Source: Bradyrhizobium campsiandrae (GTDB lineage: Bacteria > Pseudomonadota > Alphaproteobacteria > Rhizobiales > Xanthobacteraceae). From it: a stretch of DNA of 64,000 nt. The stretch spans positions 1 to 64,000 of the forward strand of contig NZ_JAANIH010000016.1 of the NCBI RefSeq assembly GCF_014529705.1, written 5' to 3'. Below are positions 48,088 through 56,844 of this stretch, piece by piece (within the stretch, counting starts at the first letter, position 1; every line of letters starts with the position of its first letter). Both the position numbers and the translations under genes were made by a program. The notes under the pieces were generated by a model that did not search any database, was not told where the DNA came from, and saw nothing but the letters and a program-made list of their open reading frames with translations.

Positions 48088-48548
48088 GCCGTCGCAAGTG
48101 CCAGTAGTGCGGCCTCGATGATGCGTTCGTATCCGGTGCAACGGCAGATGTTGCCTGTGAGAGCTGCACGAATGTCCTCGCGCGTGGCGTCGGGACGGGT
48201 GGACACGAGATGCGTCAGGCTCACCACCATGCCGGGAAAGCACATGCCGCATTGGACCGCATCGCAGGCCTCGAGCGCGGCCTGGATCGGGTTCAACCCG
48301 CCATTTGCGGCAAGGCCCTCAACAGTACGGATATCGCAACCGTTGGCGAGCGCAGCCGGCACCAGGCAGGATGGGGTGGGATCGCCGTCGATCAAGACCA
48401 TGCAAGCGCCGCAAAAGCCCTCGCGACACACCGGCTTTGCGCCTGTCAGATGAAATTCCTCGCGCAGCACATCGACGAGAGGGGTCACGGGATCGGAAGT
48501 GGATGTGAGGTGATCGCCGTTGACGGTCAGGTCAATGCCCATGTTCAT
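48084..48548 (-). CDS. Molybdenum hydroxylase 2Fe-2S subunit
   Basis: The 154-residue subunit has two [2Fe-2S] domains. The plant-ferredoxin-type N-terminal cluster has CREGFCGACMVLIDG and the fourth Cys in TPSCLVPA. The C-terminal helical cluster has CGMCFPG and CRCTGYERI. It passes electrons from the molybdenum site to FAD. The start is within a short overlap with the FAD-subunit gene (17 bases; ATG 48542 is an alternative), and the stop overlaps the large-subunit start. Confidence 0.93.
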   Translation of the reverse strand: MNMGIDLTVNGDHLTSTSDPVTPLVDVLREEFHLTGAKPVCREGFCGACMVLIDGDPTPSCLVPAALANGCDIRTVEGLAANGGLNPIQAALEACDAVQCGMCFPGMVVSLTHLVSTRPDATREDIRAALTGNICRCTGYERIIEAALLALATA

Positions 48549-49413
48549 CCCCGACGGCTCCAGACCCAAGCGCGGCGACTGCACGGCGGACGAGGGCGGG
48601 GAGGACGCGCACCCGGTACCAGGCAGGCACGTCGGGACTGTCGCGCCCCGTAAATTCACCGGCCAGTTCGGCCGCCGCATCGGTCGCCTTCGCCGCGTTG
48701 AGCGGATGTCCGACAAGAGCATGCTCGAGGCGCTGCCATCGACGCGCGACCGGCTCGACCGAACCGACGGCGACACGCGCCGTCCGAACGTGACCGGCCT
48801 CGTCGAGGCTCACGGCCAGACTGACGATGGCGGTCGGATAGTCGCCGGCCTGTCGCAGAGGCAGGCGGGCGTGAACCGTCCTGCGACCTCGCCGGGGCAC
48901 GATGATCCGGTGAAGCAATCGTCCCGGCGCCAGTGTCGATCTCATCGTCAGGAACCGTTCCAGGCTGGTTCGCTCCGGGCCGCCTCGGCTCGCGATCTCG
49001 ACGTCGGCATCGAGGCAGAGCAACGCGGGCACGCAATCGGCCGCAGCGAATGCCGTCGTTGCGAGGTTGCCGCCAATGGTCGCCATTGTGCGGATAGCCG
49101 GATTGGCGGAGCGGCTGGCTGCGGCCGTGAGCACGTCGAACTCCGCAAGTTCCGCCAGCGTTGCGGCCAGCGCGGCGTGCGTGACCGCGGCGCCGACCTC
49201 GACCGCATCGGCATCGACCTTGATCGCGCGGAGCTCCGGAATTTTCCCGATTGCGACGTAAAGGGACTTGAGTGGCTCGTGCCGGATTGGAGCGCGCATG
49301 ATCCAGGTGCCCCCAGCGAAGGGCGCGGCCGCGGCGCCGCCTTCGTCGAGGGCATCGAGCGCGGCCGGCAGAGATGGTGCGATGTAGACGGACCTCGAAG
49401 CGGGTGCCTGCAT
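48532..49413 (-). CDS. Molybdenum hydroxylase FAD-binding (medium) subunit
   Basis: The 293-residue subunit has the CoxM/XdhB FAD_binding_5 pattern: APSLPAALDALDEGGAAAAP, AGGTWIMRAPI, ATIGGNLATTAFAAADCVPA, and a C-terminal CO-dehydrogenase flavoprotein domain. I chose ATG 49413 (MQAPASRSVY) because it matches the family start and leaves 26 bases after hyuB; ATG 49455 would overlap hyuB by 16 bases. The Lys/Arg-rich open frame further upstream is antisense-type and not part of the gene. Confidence 0.9.
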   Translation of the reverse strand: MQAPASRSVYIAPSLPAALDALDEGGAAAAPFAGGTWIMRAPIRHEPLKSLYVAIGKIPELRAIKVDADAVEVGAAVTHAALAATLAELAEFDVLTAAASRSANPAIRTMATIGGNLATTAFAAADCVPALLCLDADVEIASRGGPERTSLERFLTMRSTLAPGRLLHRIIVPRRGRRTVHARLPLRQAGDYPTAIVSLAVSLDEAGHVRTARVAVGSVEPVARRWQRLEHALVGHPLNAAKATDAAAELAGEFTGRDSPDVPAWYRVRVLPALVRRAVAALGSGAVGDEHGH

Positions 49414-49439
49414 GGCGTCGGAGCTCTCGGTTTGGTCGG

Positions 49440-51401
49440 TCAGCCTGCGCTCCATTTCGCCACTGAGCGCCGCTCGAACACCTCGCGGAACTGACTTGTG
49501 GATTTTGGAAGAAGCGCTCCGGTGCCCCAGTCGAGGATCACGGCATGCTGCCGGATCACGTCGAGCACGCTGATCGCACCGCTGCGATAATTTTCCGCCA
49601 CGACCTCGGGATCGAGCCGCACTTTGGCGACACGCTCGGCCCTGATTTTGGCGCGAAGTGCCGCGGTGGCGGCCGTGTCGACCTCGTATTCGCAAAGCTC
49701 CGCGTCAATCGTGCGCACGACAACGCCGTAATCCTTCGCGGCGCGCTCGACCGAGACATAGTCGTCCTTGATGTCCTCGACCACAAGGGCCGGGTCGCGC
49801 TCGAGCGGATCGCCGAACCCGCCGCCGCCCGCTGTCGGGCGCGAGAAGATATCGCCTTCGCCGATCGGAACATCCGAGAAGATCGAGCCGAGCCGTTCTT
49901 CGCCCTGGCCGCCGGCGCGCATCAACGTCAGGCCGTGCGGCATGGATGGCAGACCCCCTTCAATGCCCCACACCACGGCGCGCTCGCGGTCGCAGATGTA
50001 GGAAATCACGGTCTTCTCCGCCTGCAGCATGCGCGAGGTCTTCACGACGCCGGCGCCGCCGCGCCATTTGCCGGGACCAGGCGAGTCCTTGAGGATTTCG
50101 CATTCCGTGGTCAGGATCGGATTGGCGCGTTCCTGGCCTTCGACGGGTTGCGACATCAGGCCGGTACCGAAGCAAGCCGTCGTGACATTGCTGCCATCCT
50201 TGCCGTTGCGTCCGCCCCAGCCGCCGGGCAGCCAGTCATAGAACATGAAGATGGGCTTGTCGGAGCTGCGGGCGTCGAGCCCGCCGGTGAGCAGATATTC
50301 GAGATTGAACGCACAGGCGAGCGCGCGCTCCGGCATCAGCTTCGACCACATCTCGTAGATCGAGTTCATGATCTTCTCGAACGGCATCAGGAAGCCGGTA
50401 ACTGCGATCGGCCATTTTGCATCGATGATCGAGCCTTCCGGCGCGATGATCTCAAAGCAGCGGTAGAATCCGGAATTGAGCGGAAGATCCGGGAAGAAGG
50501 TTTTCATGCCGGCCGCGACGGCTGAGAAGGTGGTGCCGAAGGCCGAGTTGTAGATCGAGCCGATGGTCGGGTGGCTGCCGGTGAAGTCGTAGATGGCGCG
50601 GTCGCCCTTGATCGTCAGCTTGATACGGATCGGGATCATGCCCTCGCCGCCGGCTGGATCGCGGTCGATGAAGTCGACCGTCTCCCATTCGCCATCGGGC
50701 AGCGCCGCGATGCGCTGCCGCACCGAGCGTTCGACATAGTCCTGTACGGCAGCAAGGCCGGTCTCGACGGTGTCGCGACCATATTTGTTAACGAGACGCA
50801 GGATCTCGCGCGCGCAGACCTGTGTGGCCTGGGACTGCGCCTGGATGTCGCCGATGATCGACGCTGGATCTCGGGTGTTGGAGGCGACCAGATGCGCAAC
50901 GTCCTTGCAGAAGCGCCCTCTGTCGAACAGGCGGACCGGCGTGATGCGCAGGCCTTCGCGGAACATTTCGCGTGCGGCGACGTCGAACGATCCCGGCACG
51001 CTGCCGCCAACATCCGACCAATGCCCGTTCGACTGGCTGAAGGCGATAATCTTGCCGTCGGCGAAGATGGGTCGGATCAGGCGCACATCCGGGAAGTGTG
51101 TGCCACCGGCATAGGGGTCGTTGATGGCGAAGACGTCACCCTCATGCATATCGTCGCCGAAAAAGCGCATGACGTCCTTGCAGGTGAAATGCAGCGTGCC
51201 GACATGGACGGCGATGTCCTGATTGCCCTGTGCGGCGCATTCGCCGTGGGCGTCATGCAGAGCACTTGAGAAATCGCGATTGTAGATGACGAAGGAGTAG
51301 CAGGTCCGAAGGACCTGCTCGCCCATCTGGTCGACGCTGGTGATGAAGGAATTCTTCAGCACTTCGAAGGTCACGGGGTCGAGCGGGAGATCTCCGGCCA
51401 T
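49440..51401 (-). CDS. hyuB: ATP-dependent hydantoinase/oxoprolinase subunit B
   Basis: The 653-residue HyuB-type subunit partners HyuA in ATP-dependent opening of hydantoins, 5-oxoproline, N-methylhydantoin or lactams, or in acetone/acetophenone carboxylation. Family hallmarks are DPVTFEVLKNSFITSVDQMG, RDFSSALHDAHGE, FAINDPYAGGTHFPDV, GHWSDVGGSVPGSFD and the GGAGVVKTSRMLQ region. HyuA ends four bases before its start, so the two are coupled. The substrate cannot be chosen from sequence. Confidence 0.93.
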   Translation of the reverse strand: MAGDLPLDPVTFEVLKNSFITSVDQMGEQVLRTCYSFVIYNRDFSSALHDAHGECAAQGNQDIAVHVGTLHFTCKDVMRFFGDDMHEGDVFAINDPYAGGTHFPDVRLIRPIFADGKIIAFSQSNGHWSDVGGSVPGSFDVAAREMFREGLRITPVRLFDRGRFCKDVAHLVASNTRDPASIIGDIQAQSQATQVCAREILRLVNKYGRDTVETGLAAVQDYVERSVRQRIAALPDGEWETVDFIDRDPAGGEGMIPIRIKLTIKGDRAIYDFTGSHPTIGSIYNSAFGTTFSAVAAGMKTFFPDLPLNSGFYRCFEIIAPEGSIIDAKWPIAVTGFLMPFEKIMNSIYEMWSKLMPERALACAFNLEYLLTGGLDARSSDKPIFMFYDWLPGGWGGRNGKDGSNVTTACFGTGLMSQPVEGQERANPILTTECEILKDSPGPGKWRGGAGVVKTSRMLQAEKTVISYICDRERAVVWGIEGGLPSMPHGLTLMRAGGQGEERLGSIFSDVPIGEGDIFSRPTAGGGGFGDPLERDPALVVEDIKDDYVSVERAAKDYGVVVRTIDAELCEYEVDTAATAALRAKIRAERVAKVRLDPEVVAENYRSGAISVLDVIRQHAVILDWGTGALLPKSTSQFREVFERRSVAKWSAG

Positions 51402-51405
51402 GGGT

Positions 51406-53433
51406 TCACTCCTTCACGCGGATGATGATGTTGAGATATTTGTCGACCTCGGCGCTTGCACCCGGCGGCACGACAGTCGTCGCGTCGACCTGTTCGACGA
51501 TCGCGGGCCCTTGAAAGGAGAAGCCGCAGGGCAGGTCGTCGCGCTCGTAGACGGGCGTGTCCAACCCGTTGCCTTCGAACCATACCCTGCGGCGACCAAC
51601 CGGCTCAGGGATCGCACCGGTCGGTTCGTGGACGGCGAACTCCGCCTTGGGGACGACGCCCACCGCCTTCAGATTGAGACGAAAGAAGCTGACCGGGGCG
51701 CTGTCGCGGCGGAAGTTGTATTCACGCTGGTGCTCGGAATGGAAGCTCTGGACGAGGTCGGCGATCGCCCCGATGGGGCTCGGCGCATGGACCGCGAGCG
51801 ACCGCCACTGGCCCCGATACATCATGTCGATCGAGCGCTGGAGCACGATATCCTGTGATGCGATACCTTCGTGGGTGAGCCGGGCGAGTGCTTCCTCCTC
51901 AAGCGCCGCGAACCGCGCCTCGATGTCGGCCGCATCAGCCTCGTCGGCGCCGACCATGCAGCTCTGCGAGAAATCGTGCTGCATATCGACCAGGAGACAG
52001 CCGAGCGCGGAAGTTACGCCGGGATTGGGCGGCACAATAACGACGGGGATCGCAAGCTCCCGGGCAATATCGACCCCGTGCAGGGCACCGGCGCCGCCAA
52101 AGGCCACGAGGGCGAAGTCGCGCGGATCGTAGCCGCGGCTGATCGAGATCAACCGTACGGCATCCGACATGTTGGCATTGGCGACCTTGACGATCGCGTC
52201 CGCGGCCTCGTGCAATCCGAGACCGAACGGCTTTGCAACGCCGTCTTCGACGGCCTGACGTGCCAGCGCGGGGGCGAGCTGCACCTTGCCACCGGCGAGA
52301 TTGCTGCCGAGCCGGCCCAGCGTGACGTTAGCGTCCGTATTGGTCGGCTGCGTATTGCCGTTGCCGTAACAGGCGGGGCCCGGAAAGGCGCCGGCCGATT
52401 GCGGGCCGTTGCGCAGCGAGCCGGCCGAGTCGGTCCATGCCAGCGATCCACCACCGGCACCGATGGTGAGGACCTCGATGGACGCAAAGCGGATCGGATA
52501 GCCGAACTCGATATGCCAGTCCTTTGTGATGCGCGACTGCCCTTCGTAGGCCAGCGAGACGTCAGTGGAGGTGCCCCCCATGTCGAGGCCGATCGAGTTG
52601 GGATAGCCGCAGAGGCCGGCGATGTAGCGGCTGGCGATGGCGCCGGCGGCAATCCCGGAGCCGGCGAGGCGCGCGGCAAAATCCCTGACACTGGCCGGCG
52701 TCATGACGCCGCCACCGGTGTGCAGCAACAGCAGATCACGGGTATAGCCCTCATTGGCGAGACGCTCGCCGAGCCGGCTTGTGTAGCTGACCACGACCGG
52801 GCTCACGACGGCGTTGGCGACCGTCGTGGAAAACCGCTCGTGCTCGAAGATTTCGGGCAGCACCTGCGATGAGATCGAGACAGGAATGTCGGGCACTTCC
52901 TCCAGGAGGATCTCCCGCATGGCGCGTTCATTCGCTCCGTTGAGATAGGCGTTCATGAAGCAGACGGCGATCGCAGCAACGTTGCGGCGCTTGAGAATAC
53001 GCGCGACCTCGCGCGCGGCCTCGACATCGAGCGGCTCAACCACGAGTCCACCGGCGTCAACGCGTTCCGGCACGGTCAGCCGGTCGCGTCGCGGGACGTA
53101 AGGTTTCACGACGTCCTTGTAGGTATCCCAGAGGTCTTCCTTGTTGGCGCGCCGGATCTCGATGACGTCGCGAAACCCCTTGGTCGTGACCACCGCGGTG
53201 CGGGGCAGGCGGCGCGTGATGAGCGCGTTGGTTGCAACGGTGGTACCGTGGGAAAAGAGCGCCACCTCCGAAAGATCGATTCCTGCCTTGGACACGCCGC
53301 CCATGATCCCCTCGATGGGATCGGGGGTCGACGACGTCTTTTCGATGCGGATGAGGCCGGTTGCCTCGTCCATGATGCAGATATCGGTAAACGTGCCGCC
53401 GACGTCGACGGCTACACGAAGGTTCTGCACCAT
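51406..53433 (-). CDS. hyuA: ATP-dependent hydantoinase/oxoprolinase subunit A
   Basis: The 675-residue subunit has the actin-like ATPase fold. The first phosphate loop VDVGGTFTDICIMDE is at residues 9-23, and the central GLDMGGTSTDVSL, TIGAGGGSLAW and FGGAGALHG motifs follow. HyuA provides ATP-dependent activation of the cyclic amide carbonyl. GAGGAAG lies just before the ATG. It is the first gene of the five-gene operon hyuA-hyuB-FAD-FeS-Mo, and an AraC-type regulator gene lies 154 bases upstream on the same strand. Confidence 0.94.
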   Translation of the reverse strand: MVQNLRVAVDVGGTFTDICIMDEATGLIRIEKTSSTPDPIEGIMGGVSKAGIDLSEVALFSHGTTVATNALITRRLPRTAVVTTKGFRDVIEIRRANKEDLWDTYKDVVKPYVPRRDRLTVPERVDAGGLVVEPLDVEAAREVARILKRRNVAAIAVCFMNAYLNGANERAMREILLEEVPDIPVSISSQVLPEIFEHERFSTTVANAVVSPVVVSYTSRLGERLANEGYTRDLLLLHTGGGVMTPASVRDFAARLAGSGIAAGAIASRYIAGLCGYPNSIGLDMGGTSTDVSLAYEGQSRITKDWHIEFGYPIRFASIEVLTIGAGGGSLAWTDSAGSLRNGPQSAGAFPGPACYGNGNTQPTNTDANVTLGRLGSNLAGGKVQLAPALARQAVEDGVAKPFGLGLHEAADAIVKVANANMSDAVRLISISRGYDPRDFALVAFGGAGALHGVDIARELAIPVVIVPPNPGVTSALGCLLVDMQHDFSQSCMVGADEADAADIEARFAALEEEALARLTHEGIASQDIVLQRSIDMMYRGQWRSLAVHAPSPIGAIADLVQSFHSEHQREYNFRRDSAPVSFFRLNLKAVGVVPKAEFAVHEPTGAIPEPVGRRRVWFEGNGLDTPVYERDDLPCGFSFQGPAIVEQVDATTVVPPGASAEVDKYLNIIIRVKE

Positions 53434-53587
53434 GCGACTTCCTCATTGAATTGCGATCGCCGATCATAGGCAGATCGGGGTCGGCAATTCTTGACGCTGA
53501 GCGCAGGAAGATTTGTGCGAGAGAGCACCAACGACCGCCGCACCGGCGCCGACTGCCTAAAGCCAGGTCAGGTGCGCCAACGGGCCT

Positions 53588-54547
53588 TCAGGGAAGGGCG
53601 GTGCGCGCCGCAGCGCGAGCCTCGCTCGGGGTGCAGCCGAACCGGCTGCGGTAGTTCCGACTGAACTGCGCCTGGTCGCCGAAGCCCCATTGATAGGCGA
53701 TTTCGGAGATGGTCTTGCGGCAGCCGGGATCGCGCAGCATGGCGTCGGACATCGACAGGCGCTGGTTCCGGATATAGGCGCAAACAGTGATACCCTCTCC
53801 CTCAAAAACCTGATGCAAATATCTGAGGGAGATGCCACAGCCGTCCGCGATCATTTGCGGCGTGAGCCGCATGTCGTCGAGATGCGTGCGAATGAACTGC
53901 TCGCAGCGATGGAGATGGCCGCTGCGAACGGACGAGGAATGACCCGTCAGCACGCGATCGTCCGATTCGATCACCATCGCCAGCAGATCGATGAGATGCT
54001 TGCCCATCATGGCCCTGGCCGCCTCGTCCATGTCCGCGATGCGTTCGCCGGCAAGTCGCAGCGTGTCGACGAAAAGCGCACCTACGCTGCGCTTGGCGTC
54101 GAATTGCAGCGTCGCAAGGCGTTCGGGACGGGATATGCGGGCGCGAAGGACGGCGCTCGGGATCTTCAGCACCCAGAGCGATGTCGGATCATCATGGCTG
54201 AATTCATAGGGCAGATGGCTTCGCTCGATCACGAATGCGCCGGGCCGGCACCGGACATCCTTGCCGTCCTGCTCAAACCGGATTTCGGCCAGCTCCGGGA
54301 CCGTGATGAGGAAGCATTCTTCACGCTCGTTGACGAGGTGCCGTTCGCGGCGCCTGTACATCAAGCCATTCGAGACATTGCGGGATATTGAGAGCGGACC
54401 CATGGACCAGGCACCCAGGCTGGCGTGGAAGGTGCGACCGCCGGGAAACACAAGATCGAGCGGGAAATAAGTCTTGGAGACGACATCCTGCCAGAAATGC
54501 CGTCGATCTTGCGCGGGAATATCGCCGGTCGCATAAGTGGCCTGCAT
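53588..54547 (-). CDS. AraC-family transcriptional regulator
   Basis: The 319-residue regulator has a C-terminal double helix-turn-helix: MIADGCGISLRYLHQVFEGE (first) and ISEIAYQWGFGDQAQFSRNY followed by RFGCTPSEAR (second), the standard AraC consensus. The N-terminal region looks like the AraC-binding-like domain of FeaR-type activators (YFPLDLVFPG, RPGAFVIERSHLPYEF). I chose ATG 54547 (MQATYATGD). It sits directly upstream of hyuA in the same direction and is the natural candidate activator of that operon. Confidence 0.9.
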   Translation of the reverse strand: MQATYATGDIPAQDRRHFWQDVVSKTYFPLDLVFPGGRTFHASLGAWSMGPLSISRNVSNGLMYRRRERHLVNEREECFLITVPELAEIRFEQDGKDVRCRPGAFVIERSHLPYEFSHDDPTSLWVLKIPSAVLRARISRPERLATLQFDAKRSVGALFVDTLRLAGERIADMDEAARAMMGKHLIDLLAMVIESDDRVLTGHSSSVRSGHLHRCEQFIRTHLDDMRLTPQMIADGCGISLRYLHQVFEGEGITVCAYIRNQRLSMSDAMLRDPGCRKTISEIAYQWGFGDQAQFSRNYRSRFGCTPSEARAAARTALP

Positions 54548-54670
54548 GCCGCACTCCGTCGCTGTCGTCAGCCGTTGGGTCTTGCGCTCTTTCGCGCCGG
54601 CCGTCCTGATCGCCAAGCTAGGCGAGGGCGGCCTGACGGCGTCAAATCGAAATAGGCGGTGGCCGATATC

Positions 54671-55636
54671 TCAAATTTCGATGGCCTCGTCCGATCGTTG
54701 TCGGTGGTCGGGGCCGACGGGGGGACGTGCCGGACCGACGCCCGCCACGGCAAAGCGCATGAAGTCGCGATACGCCTTCGCGGCCTCGGAAAACTGGGTG
54801 TCACGGCGCCAGGCCAGTCCGACGTCCATGCTGGGCACCTCGTTCTCGATGACGCGCGTTTCGATCCGCTGGCCCTCGAGCGACCAGGGCCGGTAGACGA
54901 GATCGGACAGGATGGTAATGCCCATTCCGCCGGCAACCATGGACCGAACGGCTTCGACGGAGGAGGTGCGGAAGATCGTTTTGGGTTCGAGCGACAGCGC
55001 GTTCCAATATCGCATCGACGTGTGCTTGGCTTCGTCGACGGTGAGCATGACGTAAGGGTAGGTTGCGATTTCAGCGAGATGGACCCGCTCGGCCCGTGTC
55101 AGCGGATGATCGGGAGCCAGCCACAGCCGGCGTGGCGACCGCAACAACGTCTCGCTCGCCAGCATGGCGTTGTTGTGCAGGTTCGAGACCAGCATGACTG
55201 CGAGATCGAGCGCTCCGTCGACGACCGCGCGTTCGAGCACGTCGCGCGGCGCCTCGAACAGTTCGACCGTGATCCCGGGAAAGCTGGCCTGGAAACGCAT
55301 CTGATGGCGCGGCAGAAAATAGCCCGAAACAGTGTAGGTGACGCCGATGCGCACCGTTCCGAACAGCGGGCCCGCGGATATATGTGTCCCGCGGACGGCC
55401 TCGGCGACCGAAGCCAGGATCTGGCGTCCCTGCGACAGGAACCGGCTGCCCTCCATCGTGACGGTGACGCCGGTCGGTGTGCGTTCCAGCAGCCGAGCGC
55501 AGACGATGGCTTCAAGCTGCTGGATCGCGGCCGTGACCGCGGATTGCGAGACATTCAGGTCGATGGCCGCTTGGCTGATACGTCCAGTTTCGGCGGCGGC
55601 GACGAAATAGCGGATTTGTTTCAGAGAAACGGACAT
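54671..55636 (-). CDS. LysR-family transcriptional regulator
   Basis: The 321-residue regulator has the LysR HTH at residues 5-62 (LKQIRYFVAAAETGRISQAA, LNVSQSAVTAAIQQLE) and a periplasmic-binding-protein-like effector domain (LFGTVRIGVTYTVSGYFLP, GALDLAVMLV, MVAGGMGITIL). The C-terminal tail is Pro/Arg-rich. It lies between the AraC-type gene and pxpC, all on the minus strand, and 230 bases from the pxpC stop. It may control either operon. Confidence 0.92.
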   Translation of the reverse strand: MSVSLKQIRYFVAAAETGRISQAAIDLNVSQSAVTAAIQQLEAIVCARLLERTPTGVTVTMEGSRFLSQGRQILASVAEAVRGTHISAGPLFGTVRIGVTYTVSGYFLPRHQMRFQASFPGITVELFEAPRDVLERAVVDGALDLAVMLVSNLHNNAMLASETLLRSPRRLWLAPDHPLTRAERVHLAEIATYPYVMLTVDEAKHTSMRYWNALSLEPKTIFRTSSVEAVRSMVAGGMGITILSDLVYRPWSLEGQRIETRVIENEVPSMDVGLAWRRDTQFSEAAKAYRDFMRFAVAGVGPARPPVGPDHRQRSDEAIEI

Positions 55637-55866
55637 CGCGGTCGATCCGATATTTTGACTTTGCTTAACTCACGAGCGGTTGGCGCTGCTTGTCAGCGCG
55701 ACAGGTTTCAATGCAACTCTCGTGCCCACCTGACGGGTAGGCAATGGGGGAACAATTTTACTGGAACAGCAGGCGGTCAGAACGACCAAGCGCCGTAGCA
55801 TCGGCGTTTGGCAGTTAAGATGAAGCAAGATACCGCCCGACCGTTGCCGCGGAAGCGGCAAGGCGG

Positions 55867-56844
55867 TCAGGGCAAAGCGCTGCGAAGCTTGCTCAGCAGT
55901 TCGGCCCGGCTCTTGCGCGCCCCAAGAGCCTCATCCATCCCAACCTTGACGAATTTCACCGGTGTGTTGGGCTGTAGTTGGCCGATCAAATCCATGTCCG
56001 CTGCGATGACCGTGCCGACCATGAAATAGCCGCCGCCCGAGACCGCGTCACGATGCAGCACGATCGGTTCGGTGCCGCCCGGGACCTGGATCGATCCGTA
56101 GGGGTAGCAGGCATCGGTAATGTTGGACGGATCCGAACCTGCCCCGAAGGGCGGCTCGCGCGGCACGAATTCGAGCGGCTTGCCGCCCTTGAAGCGGTAG
56201 CCGATCCGATCGGCTTCCGGCGCGACCTTCCAGGTGTCTCCGAAAAACCCAATGCCAGCCATCTCCGTGATGCGATGCCAGTAAAGCCCGGGCATCACGC
56301 GCAGTTCCGTCGGCATTCCCGCCGGCAGGCCACGCAGCTCCTTCGCGACGGTGCGGCCGTCCTTGACGGACGCGCTGGCCTTGCCGATAGGAAGTTCGTC
56401 ACCGGCCTCGAGCTTCCGGCCCTTGAAGCCGCCGAGTGCGCCGAGCGCGTAGGTGGAACGCGAGCCCAGGACGAGCGGCACGTCGATGCCGCCAGCGATC
56501 GCGATATAGCCGCGCGCGCCCTGCTTGAGGAAATCGAAGGACAGCTTCTGGCCGCGCTTCACCTTGAAGCTCGTCCAGGTCTCTCGCGGTTCGCCATCGA
56601 GCTTTGGCGGCAGCTCGGCGCCCGTGATTGCGACCAACGCGTCATCGGTGAATTCGAGCTCCGGCCCCATAAACACGGCCTCGAGGACGGCGGCGCCTTG
56701 CTCGTTGCCGACGAGCAGGTTTGCAGCGGCAAGCGCGTGACGATCCATGCCGCCGGAGAGCGGGATGCCGATGTGATAGTAGCCGGGACGCCCGAGGTCC
56801 TGCACGGTTGTGGCAAGTCCGGGCTTCAGGACTTTAATGGCCAT
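55867..56844 (-). CDS. pxpC: 5-oxoprolinase subunit C-like / AHS2 carboxyltransferase protein
   Basis: The 325-residue protein is of the PxpC/KipA (AHS2, biotin-dependent carboxyltransferase) family, related to the carboxyltransferase half of urea carboxylase. Hallmarks are KPGLATTVQDLGRPGYYHIG, LSGGMDRHALAAANLLVGN and YIAIAGGIDVPLVLGSRST. In 5-oxoprolinase it works with PxpA and PxpB; next to a biotin carboxylase and carrier it may act as a true carboxyltransferase. Its start overlaps the pxpB stop by 11 bases. It is the last gene of the operon. Confidence 0.9.
   Translation of the reverse strand: MAIKVLKPGLATTVQDLGRPGYYHIGIPLSGGMDRHALAAANLLVGNEQGAAVLEAVFMGPELEFTDDALVAITGAELPPKLDGEPRETWTSFKVKRGQKLSFDFLKQGARGYIAIAGGIDVPLVLGSRSTYALGALGGFKGRKLEAGDELPIGKASASVKDGRTVAKELRGLPAGMPTELRVMPGLYWHRITEMAGIGFFGDTWKVAPEADRIGYRFKGGKPLEFVPREPPFGAGSDPSNITDACYPYGSIQVPGGTEPIVLHRDAVSGGGYFMVGTVIAADMDLIGQLQPNTPVKFVKVGMDEALGARKSRAELLSKLRSALP

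Noticed and set aside
55844..55861. Hairpin ttgccgc-ggaa-gcggcaa as terminator of the pxp operon
   Set aside because: The stem is good but no T-run follows on the minus strand, so intrinsic termination is not supported.
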